Shown: positions 1 to 7,261, numbered from the stretch's first letter. The stretch is DNA of 17,645 nt from Anaerolineaceae bacterium UBA6801 (GCA_002452315.1 DKFH01000036.1:3106-20750); one strand, 5' to 3'. Numbers and translations: made by a program. Notes: generated by a model from the letters alone, not told the origin.

Positions 1-99
1 CGGCTCACCATCAGGGAACCCGCCCAGGCGGCCTGAGCCCCTGGCAGAGCGTTCACCGCACCCGGCAATTAGAAGGACAGCACAAACGAGGATGAATTG

Positions 100-534
100 A
101 TGAAAATCGAAGTAAAGATCGATAACCAAAGTTACACGGTAGAAATTGAGGATTTGCACGCCCGGCCAGTGATTGCCAGGGTGGATGGTGAGCCTTTTGA
201 AGTTTGGCCTGAGGCCCTGGATGATGGGCAACCTGTGAGCGCTGCGGCGCCGGTCATTTTTGTGCCGGATGGTAGCCCAACCCCCAGCGCCCTGGATGGC
301 CCGGCGGATACCTCGGGCGGACGGGAGGTGACCTCACCGCTGCCCGGGGTGATTGTAGAAATCCTGGTCAAACCAGGTGATACTGTAGCCCGCGGCCAGC
401 CGTTATGCACCCTGGAGGCCATGAAGATGAAGAATGCCATCCGCGCCAACCGGGACGGGGAGATCGCGGGCGTTGAGGTTAGTGTCGGCGACCAGGTCAA
501 CCATGGCCAGGTCTTGATCACCTACGCAGAATAG
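100..534 (+). CDS. Biotin carrier subunit of a decarboxylase/carboxylase
   Basis: This 144-residue protein is a biotin carboxyl carrier. It shuttles CO2 on biotin from a carboxyltransferase to the membrane beta subunit encoded next. The C-terminal half (about residues 76-144) is a biotinyl domain with the EAMKM motif, which places the biotinylated lysine at K109. The N-terminal 38 residues (IDNQSYTVEIED, ARPVIARVDG) match the N-terminal segment of decarboxylase-type carriers, and a Pro/Ala/Ser-rich linker (about 45-75) separates the two parts. ATG at 100 is chosen over TTG at 97 because GAGGA at 88-92 lies 7 nt before it. The next gene starts 11 nt after the stop, so the two are surely cotranscribed. 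The substrate (oxaloacetate, methylmalonyl-CoA or glutaconyl-CoA) cannot be told without the carboxyltransferase, which is not in the window. Confidence 0.93.
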   Translation: MKIEVKIDNQSYTVEIEDLHARPVIARVDGEPFEVWPEALDDGQPVSAAAPVIFVPDGSPTPSALDGPADTSGGREVTSPLPGVIVEILVKPGDTVARGQPLCTLEAMKMKNAIRANRDGEIAGVEVSVGDQVNHGQVLITYAE

Positions 535-545
535 GGAGCCACTAC

Positions 546-1664
546 ATGGATTTTACGATCTTACTTGAGGAGATCACCACCGGTTTCAGGAATTTCAACG
601 CAGGTAATGCCTTGATGATTTTGGTGGGGGTGGTGTTGATCTACCTGGCGGTGGCCAAGGAGTATGAGCCTGTGCTGCTATTGCCGATTGGCTTTGGCTG
701 CATTATGGCGAATATTGGCATGTCTGCCGATACGGGATTTATGAAAGTGATCTACGATGCCGGGATCGCGAATGAATTGTTCCCGCTGTTGATCTTTGTG
801 GGCGTAGGTGCGATGATTGACTTCAGCCCGCTGCTCTCACAGCCCAAGATGGTTTTATTGGGCGCTGCAGGGCAGTTTGGCATCTACGGCACCCTGCTGC
901 TGGCACTGCTGCTGGGCTTCCCGATGAACGAGGCTGCTTCCATTGGGGTGATCGGCGCAATTGATGGGCCTACGGCGATCTTTGTGAGCGGGCGGCTGGC
1001 GCCAAACCTTTTGGCACCGATTGCGGTGGCGGCTTATTCCTACATGAGCCTGATCCCCATCATCCAGCCGCCGATCATGAAACTGCTCACCACGCGCAAA
1101 GAGCGCATGATCCGCATGGATTACGCACCCCGCGAGGTTTCTCGGCTGACCCTGGTCATCTTCCCGATGGTCGTGACGGTGGTGGTCAGCCTGGTGGCGC
1201 CGGATGCCGCGCCGTTGATCGCCTCGCTGATGCTGGGCAACCTGCTGCGGGAGAGCCTGGTGGTGGACCGGTTGAGCAAAAGTGCCCAAAACGAGCTGAT
1301 CAATATCGCCACGCTGTTTTTGGGACTCGCAATCGGCGCGACGATGAAGGCGGAATCCTTCCTGAACCTGCAAACCCTGATGATCCTGGCGCTGGGCTTG
1401 TTTGCCTTCATTCTGGATACCGTGGCCGGGCTGCTGTTTGGCAAGCTGATGGCGGTGTTGAGCGGCGGAAAGGTTAACCCGCTGATCGGGGCCTCGGGCA
1501 TCAGCGCATTCCCCATGGCCGGGCGCCTGGCGGCCAAGATGGCACAAGATGAAGATTTTGAGAACTTTATCCTGATGCATGCCATGGGTGCCAACACAGC
1601 CGGGCAGCTGGGCAGCGTGATTGCCGGCGGCCTGCTGCTGGCGCTGGTGACAGGATTGGTATAA
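546..1664 (+). CDS. Sodium-translocating decarboxylase beta subunit (OadB/MmdB/GcdB family)
   Basis: This 372-residue polytopic membrane protein decarboxylates carboxybiotin and couples the reaction to Na+ export. It carries the family's functional residues: D140 in the IGAIDGPTAIF motif, matching the essential Asp of OadB, and N311 and S320 in NPLIGASGISAFPMAGR. Their 9-residue spacing equals that of N373 and S382 in the Klebsiella enzyme. Hydrophobic segments run through the whole length, with an internal amphipathic loop near residues 180-200 (LLTTRKERMIRM). GGGAG at 534-538 sits 7 nt before the ATG and overlaps the upstream stop. The pair with the biotin carrier is the usual gamma/beta arrangement of Na+-pump decarboxylases. 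A strong terminator follows, so the operon ends here. Confidence 0.95.
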   Translation: MDFTILLEEITTGFRNFNAGNALMILVGVVLIYLAVAKEYEPVLLLPIGFGCIMANIGMSADTGFMKVIYDAGIANELFPLLIFVGVGAMIDFSPLLSQPKMVLLGAAGQFGIYGTLLLALLLGFPMNEAASIGVIGAIDGPTAIFVSGRLAPNLLAPIAVAAYSYMSLIPIIQPPIMKLLTTRKERMIRMDYAPREVSRLTLVIFPMVVTVVVSLVAPDAAPLIASLMLGNLLRESLVVDRLSKSAQNELINIATLFLGLAIGATMKAESFLNLQTLMILALGLFAFILDTVAGLLFGKLMAVLSGGKVNPLIGASGISAFPMAGRLAAKMAQDEDFENFILMHAMGANTAGQLGSVIAGGLLLALVTGLV

Positions 1665-1680
1665 ACACACCTGCTGCGCT

Positions 1681-1722
1681 AAAAGCAGGGGTACGGGCAT
1701 TCTTCGTACCCCTGCTTTTTTA
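1681..1722. terminator. Bidirectional Rho-independent terminator
   Basis: A 15-bp perfect stem (1681-1695 paired with 1705-1719) encloses a 9-nt loop. T runs lie on both sides when each strand is read outward. It sits between the convergent decarboxylase beta gene and the S66 peptidase gene, whose TAA stop (1720-1722) abuts the stem. Confidence 0.93.
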
Positions 1723-2727
1723 TTTAACGATGGGGGATGTGACCGTCAGGCTGACCCGATCTGCGTCCAGGTAGACCTCACCACCCACAGGCAGGACCGT
1801 GTTGGGGCAGTTGTGGCCAAATTCGTTCATTTTCAGGATGGGAAAGTGAAAGTCCTGGGAGACCTCCAAAAGAACGTCTTCCATGTGCGGCCGGGGGGTA
1901 TTCCTGTGCTGCATGCTGTAAATGTAACCGACCACGGCACCGCGGATCTGGTGGAAGATGCCCATTTGGCCCAGCTGGTGAAAAGCGGTGTGACAGGCTG
2001 TGGGTGAGATCTCATAAGCTTCAACGAAGAGGATCGCGTTGGTAAAATCAGGCCAATGGGGTGTGCCTGCCAGCTTGAGCAGGCAGCGCAGGTTGCCACC
2101 CAGCAGCTTTCCCTGGGCCTGGCCGCTGCGCAGGCAGACCCGTGTGCGATTGGGCGGAATGGGTCCTACCAGCCCGTCGACCAGCGTGCGGAGGAATTCC
2201 CGGCGTTCGTAATCCTCCAGGTTGTTCCCGAATCCCCACAACATATCATTGCCATGAAAGGTGACCAGCCCGGTGTGATGGTGAATGGCGTTGAGCAATA
2301 CAGTGATGTCGCTGAGGCCGAGAAAGATTTTGGGGTTTTGCCGGACGGTCTCCCAGTCGATCAGGTTGAGGGGCGCATTGGCTGAATCACCGCCCTGTGC
2401 GCACATGATGGCATTGATTTTGGGGTCGGCGAACATCTGGTTGAGGTCTTCGGCCTTCTCCTGCGGCGTGGCAGCGTACCCCAGGGTGTTGGCCGTCAGG
2501 AATGTTCCCGTTTTAACCTTAAAACCCAAGGCTTCAAGGTAGGCAATGCCGGCCTTGAGCTTACCGACCTGGTCAGGGAGGACGGGGTCGGACGGGGCAA
2601 TCACTCCAATGGTGTCACCCGGCGAAAGTTTATGGGGGAGGATCGGCGCCATGCGTTCACCCAGTAAGATTGATCGCAACCTGCCCAGATGGGCGAGGTT
2701 GTTGATTAAAACACGTTCAATGGTCAT
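1720..2727 (-). CDS. S66 family serine peptidase, MccF/LD-carboxypeptidase-like
   Basis: This is a cytoplasmic serine carboxypeptidase of the S66 family, which cleaves murein tetrapeptides or acyl-sulfamoyl adenylates such as microcin C. Counting from ATG 2727 (335 aa), the triad is S139 in FLGLSDIT, E236 in LFVEAYE and H305 in FGHNCPN. The QGGDSANAPLNLID segment (about 111-125) resembles the GGDxSN loop of MccF-like members. The conserved domain begins at KLSPGDTIGVIAPSDP. Two starts are plausible: ATG 2727, with AGG 6-8 nt upstream, and ATG 2652, which removes 25 residues (leaving 310) and puts the start where the family normally begins. I list the longer form, but 2652 may be the real start. 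It lies 54 nt downstream of the sixA-like gene on the same strand and may be cotranscribed. Confidence 0.88.
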   Translation of the reverse strand: MTIERVLINNLAHLGRLRSILLGERMAPILPHKLSPGDTIGVIAPSDPVLPDQVGKLKAGIAYLEALGFKVKTGTFLTANTLGYAATPQEKAEDLNQMFADPKINAIMCAQGGDSANAPLNLIDWETVRQNPKIFLGLSDITVLLNAIHHHTGLVTFHGNDMLWGFGNNLEDYERREFLRTLVDGLVGPIPPNRTRVCLRSGQAQGKLLGGNLRCLLKLAGTPHWPDFTNAILFVEAYEISPTACHTAFHQLGQMGIFHQIRGAVVGYIYSMQHRNTPRPHMEDVLLEVSQDFHFPILKMNEFGHNCPNTVLPVGGEVYLDADRVSLTVTSPIVK

Positions 2728-2781
2728 CACTGACCTGGACGTGGAATCCCTGCGGGGGTGTGGGTGACGATGGTGTAAAAG

Positions 2782-3282
2782 TTAGTCTTTACTTTCCAGT
2801 GATTTTGGCGTCCAATAACCAACCATGTCGCCCATGGTTTCAAAGGATATGTCGCGCCAATCTTCCAGGCTCAGCTTGAGGTAACCCAGGGCACTGGTAG
2901 GCATGGCTTCAATCTCGCCGTCGATGATTTGCAGGTAGGCTTCCAGGCCAGGATTGTGGGCGACGATCATTACTTTTTCAATGTCACTGTCGAGGGTGCT
3001 CAGCGCTTCGATGAAATCACTGGGTTCACCCATGTAGAGGGCATCGGAATAGATAATTTCGTTTTCGTATTCGAGGATGTCAATGATGATCTCAACCGTC
3101 TCAACCGCACGGCGTGCGGAGGATGAAAGGATCAGGTCGGGAAACAGGTCGTTTGCCTCGATTACCTTGGCGATGCGTTTGGCATCTTTACGGCCGCGCT
3201 TTTTAAGGGGGCGGTCAAAGTCTGTCAGGTCGGGGTCTTTCCAGCTTGATTTTGCATGGCGCATCAGCAAAAGCGTTTTCAT
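2782..3282 (-). CDS. sixA: SixA-type phosphohistidine phosphatase (histidine phosphatase superfamily)
   Basis: This 166-residue protein is a small branch-1 histidine phosphatase. SixA-type members remove phosphate from phosphohistidine proteins. It shows the RHG-type motif LMRHAKSSW with R8 and the nucleophilic H9, the SSSARRAVET segment with the phosphate-binding Arg (R57), and the second catalytic histidine H109 in IVAHNPGLE. It has no signal peptide and its length fits SixA (about 160 aa). AGGAG lies 11 nt before the ATG, and an extended -10 box lies at 3316-3324. The phosphohistidine target cannot be read from the neighbours. Other small histidine phosphatases share the fold, so the exact substrate is uncertain. 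Confidence 0.87.
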   Translation of the reverse strand: MKTLLLMRHAKSSWKDPDLTDFDRPLKKRGRKDAKRIAKVIEANDLFPDLILSSSARRAVETVEIIIDILEYENEIIYSDALYMGEPSDFIEALSTLDSDIEKVMIVAHNPGLEAYLQIIDGEIEAMPTSALGYLKLSLEDWRDISFETMGDMVGYWTPKSLESKD

Positions 3283-3315
3283 TATTTGTTCTCCTGTTAC
3301 GATTGCTAAACAAGA

Positions 3316-3324
3316 ATCATAACA
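3316..3324 (-). promoter_or_regulatory. Extended -10 element for the sixA-like gene
   Basis: On the minus strand TGT precedes TATGAT, the TGn extended -10 form. No good -35 is seen. The predicted transcript start would lie about 27 nt before the ATG at 3282. Confidence 0.5.
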
Positions 3325-3367
3325 TAGATTGGATGATAAAGGCGGGTTGAGAGCTTAAAAATTCGGA

Positions 3368-4315
3368 TCAATTAACGCCCTGTTCAGGCTTGGGGTAGGT
3401 GCCAGCCGCCTGGATGGCCAGGCGGATATTTTCGCGGCCGATCTCCGTGGGCAGGGTGCAATCGGCGCCAATGATGAGATTCTTGGGCCCGATCTTGTCG
3501 ATGATGTCGTGGACGGCTGCTTCGATTTCGGCGGGGCTGCCATCCACGATCACGCCGCGGTTATCCAGGCCGCCCAGGACGGGCCGGCCGAAGAGTCTTT
3601 TGCCGGCCTTCAAGGAGAGGTTTACGGGGGCTGTCACCGCCCAGTTGAAGACATGACCCGGGTAGTTACAATACAGGTGCAGGCGGTTGTTGTCGCGGCA
3701 GATATGGATGATATGCAGCTCTCCCTGCTCGCGGATCGCGTTGAGGACGGTCAGGTCATGTGGTTTGATGAATTCGAGAAATTCAGCCTCGCTGAACCGG
3801 TCCGCGTCACCGCCTTGCGCTGAGAAATAAATGCCATCGGCGCCAGCCTCAAGGCAGGCCTGGGCGAATTCCGCCAGGCTTTCGGCGATTGTCGCCAGGC
3901 CGATGTTCACCGATTGCGGGTCTGCTTTGAGATGTTCGGTGACCCGGCGCCCGGAAGCGTGGTTTCCAGAAGAAAAGGGGTTGAAGATGGTAGTGGTGGT
4001 CAGGCATTCGCCATCCAGCGCATCGGTAATCTGCTTGATCTCGTCAAGCTGGGCCTGGAAGAAGTCACTTTTGATCGGTGCAGGTTTGAGCTTGCGCCAA
4101 TCGGCAGGATTTTTAATTTGAACATTGCCCTGGTAGGGGTGTTCGTTCATAATTTTGAGAAAATCTGGGTCCACCTGGCGATAATATTCAAGGTGAGCAT
4201 CAATTGAAGCCTGCCCGTGGGCTTGATGTTGTGGGAAGTGAAACCAGAAACTGGCTGGCACACGGTCAGGGACCTGGCCGGCTAAACAAGCGCGCATGCG
4301 TTCGATTTTGTTCAT
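3368..4315 (-). CDS. Uroporphyrinogen decarboxylase-fold protein, methyltransferase-like
   Basis: This 315-residue URO-D family (PF01208-type) protein is probably not HemE. The N-terminal RQAGR-type substrate motif of HemE is absent; RVPASFWFHFPQHQ occupies that region. It has H204-I-C206 and C286 (in GADCTLPTEIG), the His-X-Cys...Cys zinc pattern of corrinoid:thiol methyltransferases such as MtaA and MtbA. GGLDNRGVIVDGSP (about 248-260) and the C-terminal GRENIRLAIQAA are typical of the family. A role in methyl transfer from a corrinoid protein to a thiol is inferred; no corrinoid protein gene lies nearby. ATG 4315 is chosen over 4417 because AGGAG lies close upstream and residues before it look like untranslated leader. 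It ends 85 nt before the sixA-like gene on the same strand. Confidence 0.85.
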   Translation of the reverse strand: MNKIERMRACLAGQVPDRVPASFWFHFPQHQAHGQASIDAHLEYYRQVDPDFLKIMNEHPYQGNVQIKNPADWRKLKPAPIKSDFFQAQLDEIKQITDALDGECLTTTTIFNPFSSGNHASGRRVTEHLKADPQSVNIGLATIAESLAEFAQACLEAGADGIYFSAQGGDADRFSEAEFLEFIKPHDLTVLNAIREQGELHIIHICRDNNRLHLYCNYPGHVFNWAVTAPVNLSLKAGKRLFGRPVLGGLDNRGVIVDGSPAEIEAAVHDIIDKIGPKNLIIGADCTLPTEIGRENIRLAIQAAGTYPKPEQGVN

Positions 4316-4463
4316 CACACCTGCTCCTGGTTTGATTTTACCAGCCTTTAAAGCGCTGAACTGCGGGATTTTCATCCTGCAGCCCAGCTGCTCACCCATC
4401 AGGAGACATGTAACCAACGGTAGATACTGGTAAGCGTTGTTGGTTATTAAAATTATGTCAGGT

Positions 4464-4492
4464 TTGCGGGGAGATTTCAGCCTTTGTATAAT
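4464..4492 (+). promoter_or_regulatory. Candidate sigma70-type promoter P1 for the LprI-like gene
   Basis: TTGCGG (4464-4469) and a perfect TATAAT (4487-4492) are separated by 17 bp. This lies upstream of a second candidate promoter for the same gene. Confidence 0.5.
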
Positions 4493-4515
4493 GTTTTGGA
4501 TGGATGGGTTGGTTT

Positions 4516-4543
4516 TTGACCCCTATTTTGTTGCGGTTATAAT
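4516..4543 (+). promoter_or_regulatory. Candidate sigma70-type promoter P2 for the LprI-like gene
   Basis: TTGACC (4516-4521) and a perfect TATAAT (4538-4543) are separated by 16 bp. The predicted start near 4550 would give a leader of about 77 nt before the ATG at 4627. Confidence 0.65.
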
Positions 4544-4626
4544 AGTTAACGATGCTGACCACAGCAGGCACGAAAGGCAGGGTCTGTTGAGGATTGTTCG
4601 GATGGAAGGCCAGAAATAAATAACGC

Positions 4627-5139
4627 ATGAAAATGATCAAGCGACATAGGCAAAGTATCTTGCTGTTGATGATTGCCGGTATCCTGCTGATGATTGCGTT
4701 TCTTATTTCGCAGCAGACCCGCTCAGGTGAGCGAAGGCCTGAGCTCGCCGTGACCACCCATGTGGATCAAGATACACTGGGGGATATTCCCACCTGCACC
4801 GATTTGGCGTCCAGCGAGGAGGCGCTTTCGTGCTACTCGGAAGCGGCGCAGGTTTCGGAAGCATGGGTGCTGGCTCTGGTCGATGAGATCATCGAGAATG
4901 AAGCTGAACCTGCGCGGGAGGTCGAATTTATTGAAGCGCAAATCGCTTGGGAGGAATCGCGCGATGCAGACTGTGAATTTGTGCGGGGGGTAACCAACGC
5001 TGAGGGCGGGGATGGTTTGTTTGAGAAACTCATCTGCCTGACGGAGCAAAACCTGGCCCGCCTGGACCGGCTGGCGTATTACCAGAATGAATGGTATTGT
5101 AATGACGATTGTAAGGCGGAAAGTGAAGCAGGCCATTGA
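4627..5139 (+). CDS. Membrane-anchored LprI/DUF1311-like protein
   Basis: This 170-residue protein has a basic start (MKMIKRHRQS), one hydrophobic segment (about 11-29) and an outward-facing domain. There is no lipobox cysteine after the hydrophobic segment, so it looks like a signal-anchored protein rather than a lipoprotein. The domain resembles the LprI N-terminal/DUF1311 family, whose founder binds and inhibits lysozyme. Matching features are the IAWEESRDADCEFV segment and LICLTEQNLARLDRL, which follow the family pattern of W, RDxxC, then CxxxxxxxRxxxL. Six cysteines (57, 69, 116, 137, 158, 162) could form disulfides outside the cell. The lysozyme-inhibitor role is family knowledge only. 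The gene is monocistronic, with a terminator about 45 nt after the stop. ATG 4627 was preferred over the in-frame ATG at codon 3 only because it is the first ATG of the frame, so the start is uncertain. Confidence 0.72.
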   Translation: MKMIKRHRQSILLLMIAGILLMIAFLISQQTRSGERRPELAVTTHVDQDTLGDIPTCTDLASSEEALSCYSEAAQVSEAWVLALVDEIIENEAEPAREVEFIEAQIAWEESRDADCEFVRGVTNAEGGDGLFEKLICLTEQNLARLDRLAYYQNEWYCNDDCKAESEAGH

Positions 5140-5182
5140 ACCTGCCAGGCCTGGGCTGGGGTTGTGTCGTATTGAATGGGAA

Positions 5183-5215
5183 AAGGGCTGTGACCTGCAC
5201 AGCCCTTGATTTTTA
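5183..5215. terminator. Terminator between convergent genes
   Basis: AAGGGCTGTG (5183-5192) pairs perfectly with CACAGCCCTT (5198-5207) around a 5-nt loop, followed by GATTTTTAT. The T run favours termination of the plus-strand LprI-like gene. A short A run before the stem could also serve the opposite strand. Confidence 0.82.
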
Positions 5216-5243
5216 TATTGATTAAATCCCGAACCCTGGCTGC

Positions 5244-5909
5244 TCACCCGCGCTTTTTCTTCTTCCGGGTGAGCGAATAAACGATCAGGGCCAGCGTGCC
5301 GAATAATCCGCCCAGCAGCACAGACCAGACCCAGGTGGGGAGCTGGACCAGGGGGGCGGGGAACTCGGCGGGCGCGACTTTGGCTTGATCCCAATTGACG
5401 TTGTAAGCCCGTGCGCCGGTGAGATCTGCCCCGGTGAAGTTTGCATCGGTGACGTCCAGCCCGGCCAGGCGGGCATTGGTGAGATCAGCGTCTGAGAAAT
5501 CGGCCTCGGTGAGATCTGAGCTCACCAGGCCAGCGTTGCGGAGGATGGCGCCTTTGAAGCTGGCTTCGCGGGCGTCCGTGCCGACAATCGCCGAGTTGCT
5601 GAGGTCGGCCTCCTTCAAGCTGGTTTTCACCAGGTCTCCGCCCAGGATGATCGTGTTATGGGCGGCTGTGCCGTGCAGTGAAGCTTTGTAGAAATTGGGG
5701 TTGATCAGCAGCCCGTGGCTGAGGTCTGCACCGGTGAGATCGGTTTTGCGCAGGATCGCACCGACGGCGGTGATGTTCCCCAGCGCCATGCCGCGCAGGT
5801 CCGCCCCGGAAAGGTCTTGCCGGGTGCGGATAGCCTCCTGGGCTTCCTCCACGGTCTTCGGTTGAATGACTTCTGATGCTTTCTTTTCGATTTTAATTTC
5901 TTGGCTCAT
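5244..5909 (-). CDS. Tail-anchored pentapeptide-repeat protein
   Basis: This 221-residue protein has about 26 pentapeptide units of A(D/N)LXX type between residues 33 and 170, for example LSGADLRG, LTGADLSHG, LTEADFSDADLTNARL and FTGADLTGARAY. These predict a right-handed quadrilateral beta-helix. A single hydrophobic helix (about 193-214, WSVLLGGLFGTLALIVYSL) is followed by RKKKKRG. The basic tail and lack of a signal peptide suggest a C-terminal anchor with the repeat domain in the cytoplasm. GAGGAG lies 6-7 nt before the ATG. It begins 30 nt after the DUF2807 gene ends and is clearly in one operon with it. The function is unknown. Some pentapeptide proteins mimic DNA and bind gyrase, but the membrane tail makes that unlikely here. 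Confidence 0.86.
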   Translation of the reverse strand: MSQEIKIEKKASEVIQPKTVEEAQEAIRTRQDLSGADLRGMALGNITAVGAILRKTDLTGADLSHGLLINPNFYKASLHGTAAHNTIILGGDLVKTSLKEADLSNSAIVGTDAREASFKGAILRNAGLVSSDLTEADFSDADLTNARLAGLDVTDANFTGADLTGARAYNVNWDQAKVAPAEFPAPLVQLPTWVWSVLLGGLFGTLALIVYSLTRKKKKRG

Positions 5910-5939
5910 AGTTAACTCCTCTTATATTGTATCGAATTT

Positions 5940-6605
5940 TTATCCATCATTCAACCTTTTGGACTTGCCCACCCCGCCGATCACCTGGCGCACTTTGGGG
6001 CGGCCGATGTAATTCACCTGGCCGACGCCGGAGATGGTGATCTCGAGGCTTTCTGCAACGCGCAGGGTGGCGTTGCCCTGGCCTGAAATCGTGGCGCGGG
6101 CCGATTGGCTGGCCAGGTGCGCGGCATGATACTCCCCTGAGCCCGAGATCCTGATGGTCTGGTGATCTGCACGCCCGGCTGCGGAAAATTCACCCCGGCC
6201 GGAGATGATGACCTCCAGGGAGGTGCAGTCCAGGTGGGAGAAGTCCAGTTTGCCCAGGCCGGAGACCTTCAGGACGAGGTTTTCGGTGGCAAAGGCCGCG
6301 CACGCCAGGTTGACCTTACCACTGATGCTGACCTGATCCACATCGGCCACGGTCAGGTGGTACACGACCCGCCGTTCGGTTTGGTGGAGGATGGAGGAGA
6401 ACACCTTTCCGATCCGGCTGATCCAGTCATCATCCAGGCCCAGTACCAGGCTGTCCCCGACGATTTCAGCCGTCAGTTCCGAGAAGAGCTCCTCATCCGC
6501 TTCAACGACCAGCGAAGGCTGGGTCCCCTGGGTGAGGATCAACGTGCCGATATCCTTGCAGCGCACTTTGCTGAAGGGTTTTTCTAGAGGAAATTCTTTT
6601 TGCAT
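5940..6605 (-). CDS. DUF2807 (GIN/adhesin-head-like) protein without signal peptide
   Basis: This 221-residue protein belongs to the DUF2807 'head GIN domain' family, built of short repeated beta strands likely to form a solenoid. Repeated turns of the form ISGxGxxxx recur: VSISGKVNL, LKVSGLGKLDF, VIISGRGEF, IRISGSGEY, ATISGQGNA, ITISGVGQV. The N-terminal part (LEKPFSKVRCKDIGTLIL, then PSLVVEADEEL) is typical of the family. Most relatives are exported, but this one has no signal peptide. ATG 6605 is chosen because GAGGTG lies 7-8 nt upstream. The earlier ATG at 6650 overlaps the -10 box and would lie upstream of the predicted transcript start. It is the first gene of a two-gene operon with the pentapeptide protein. 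Its function is unknown. Confidence 0.85.
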   Translation of the reverse strand: MQKEFPLEKPFSKVRCKDIGTLILTQGTQPSLVVEADEELFSELTAEIVGDSLVLGLDDDWISRIGKVFSSILHQTERRVVYHLTVADVDQVSISGKVNLACAAFATENLVLKVSGLGKLDFSHLDCTSLEVIISGRGEFSAAGRADHQTIRISGSGEYHAAHLASQSARATISGQGNATLRVAESLEITISGVGQVNYIGRPKVRQVIGGVGKSKRLNDG

Positions 6606-6648
6606 GGGTTCACCTCGAGTTTTGTGGCTCATTGATATTTTTGAGGTC

Positions 6649-6657
6649 ATTATAACA
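6649..6657 (-). promoter_or_regulatory. Extended -10 element of the DUF2807/pentapeptide operon
   Basis: On the minus strand TGT precedes TATAAT, a perfect extended -10. No clear -35 at the usual distance is seen in the AT-rich upstream DNA. The predicted start near 6642 lies downstream of the ATG at 6650, which supports translation from 6605. Confidence 0.65.
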
Positions 6658-6783
6658 TAAATTCAATAAAAATGATGAATACATCAACAAAATTAAAGCG
6701 TGATCAAATAAAATGAAAATTTGTGTGTTTTGGATTTGAATAATCAGGTGAGGGCAGCATTCGCCCGGCGGGTCGGGCGGGGA

Positions 6784-7185
6784 CTAATCGAGCGGATGGA
6801 ACAGCACACGCTCCCACACGGATTTGGCCCAGGACAGGTCTTCCGGGTTATCCAGATAAAAGGCAACTTGCAGGCAGGAGGTGTCGCTGGCGGTGAAGGT
6901 GTACAGAGACAGGCGGTTCTTCTCATTCAAGACTTTGTGGATTTGGGTATACCCCAATCCAACGATCTCCCCTTTGGTGGAAACCAGCGTTTCAAGGGCA
7001 TCATCGGGCAATTTTTCCTGGATCTGGTTGAGGAGCTCGATTTTCCCGGTTTGCTCCGGCACCCGGAACACGACCGCGATCACCGTAACCCCAGCCTTCC
7101 AAAAAATGAGCTTCTCTTCTTCCACCCGGCTTTCAAAGTCTTCCGGGAGGTCAATGAGCCATTCTTTCGTGATCTGAAACGCCAT
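6784..7185 (-). CDS. Conserved-looking protein of unknown function, 133 aa
   Basis: I do not recognise this family. The protein is soluble with no signal peptide or membrane segment. It begins MAFQITKEWLIDLPEDFESR and alternates predicted helices and strands: a strand-rich centre (GVTVIAVVFRVP, EIVGLGYTQIHKV), an acidic helix (IELLNQIQEKLPDDALE) and an aromatic C-terminal helix (LSWAKSVWERVLF). ATG 7185 is preferred to the upstream in-frame start at 7224 because AAAGGA lies 5-6 nt before it and the extra 13 residues look like leader. It is transcribed divergently from the Mth938-like gene, with TATAAT boxes facing each way between them. It is monocistronic. A small sensor or stress protein would fit, but nothing in the sequence proves a role. 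Confidence 0.75.
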   Translation of the reverse strand: MAFQITKEWLIDLPEDFESRVEEEKLIFWKAGVTVIAVVFRVPEQTGKIELLNQIQEKLPDDALETLVSTKGEIVGLGYTQIHKVLNEKNRLSLYTFTASDTSCLQVAFYLDNPEDLSWAKSVWERVLFHPLD

Positions 7186-7237
7186 GCTGTCCTTTCTGCT
7201 GCCTGGGGGGAATTTGTTGCCCACGCCAAGTTCACAT

Positions 7238-7243
7238 TATAAT
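7238..7243 (+). promoter_or_regulatory. -10 box for the Mth938-like gene
   Basis: This is a perfect TATAAT, with TTGCCC 15 bp upstream as a weak -35 candidate. The predicted leader is about 65 nt before the ATG at 7316. Confidence 0.5.
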
Positions 7244-7255
7244 CAGATTGTGCTA

Positions 7256-7261
7256 ATTATA
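7256..7261 (-). promoter_or_regulatory. -10 box for the 133-aa unknown gene
   Basis: This is a perfect TATAAT on the minus strand, with no convincing -35. The two divergent -10 boxes overlap in the same 25-bp patch, so polymerase binding at one may hinder the other. Confidence 0.45.

Larger units (their letters stand above)
4316..4626. other. 311-bp divergent intergenic region
   Basis: This region separates the minus-strand URO-D-like gene from the plus-strand LprI-like gene. It holds two plus-strand promoter candidates, listed separately. A 60-codon frame at 4437-4619 starts with TTG and has no family resemblance, so I do not call it. I see no RNA gene or repeat. Confidence 0.6.

Noticed and set aside
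1..36. Eleven open codons at the window edge ending in TGA (RLTIREPAQAA), possibly the tail of an upstream decarboxylase subunit
   Set aside because: It is too short to support; none of the three plus frames resembles a known carboxyltransferase or gamma-subunit C-terminus.
855..1700. 281-codon open frame antisense to the decarboxylase beta subunit
   Set aside because: It is a shadow of a well-supported gene, rich in Gln/His/Arg with no domain, and it crosses the terminator.
3368..4315. Annotation as HemE (uroporphyrinogen decarboxylase of heme synthesis)
   Set aside because: The N-terminal HemE substrate motif is missing and a methyltransferase-type zinc motif is present.
4437..4619. 60-codon frame upstream of the LprI-like gene
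   Set aside because: It starts with TTG, has no ribosome site or family match, and contains both promoter candidates.
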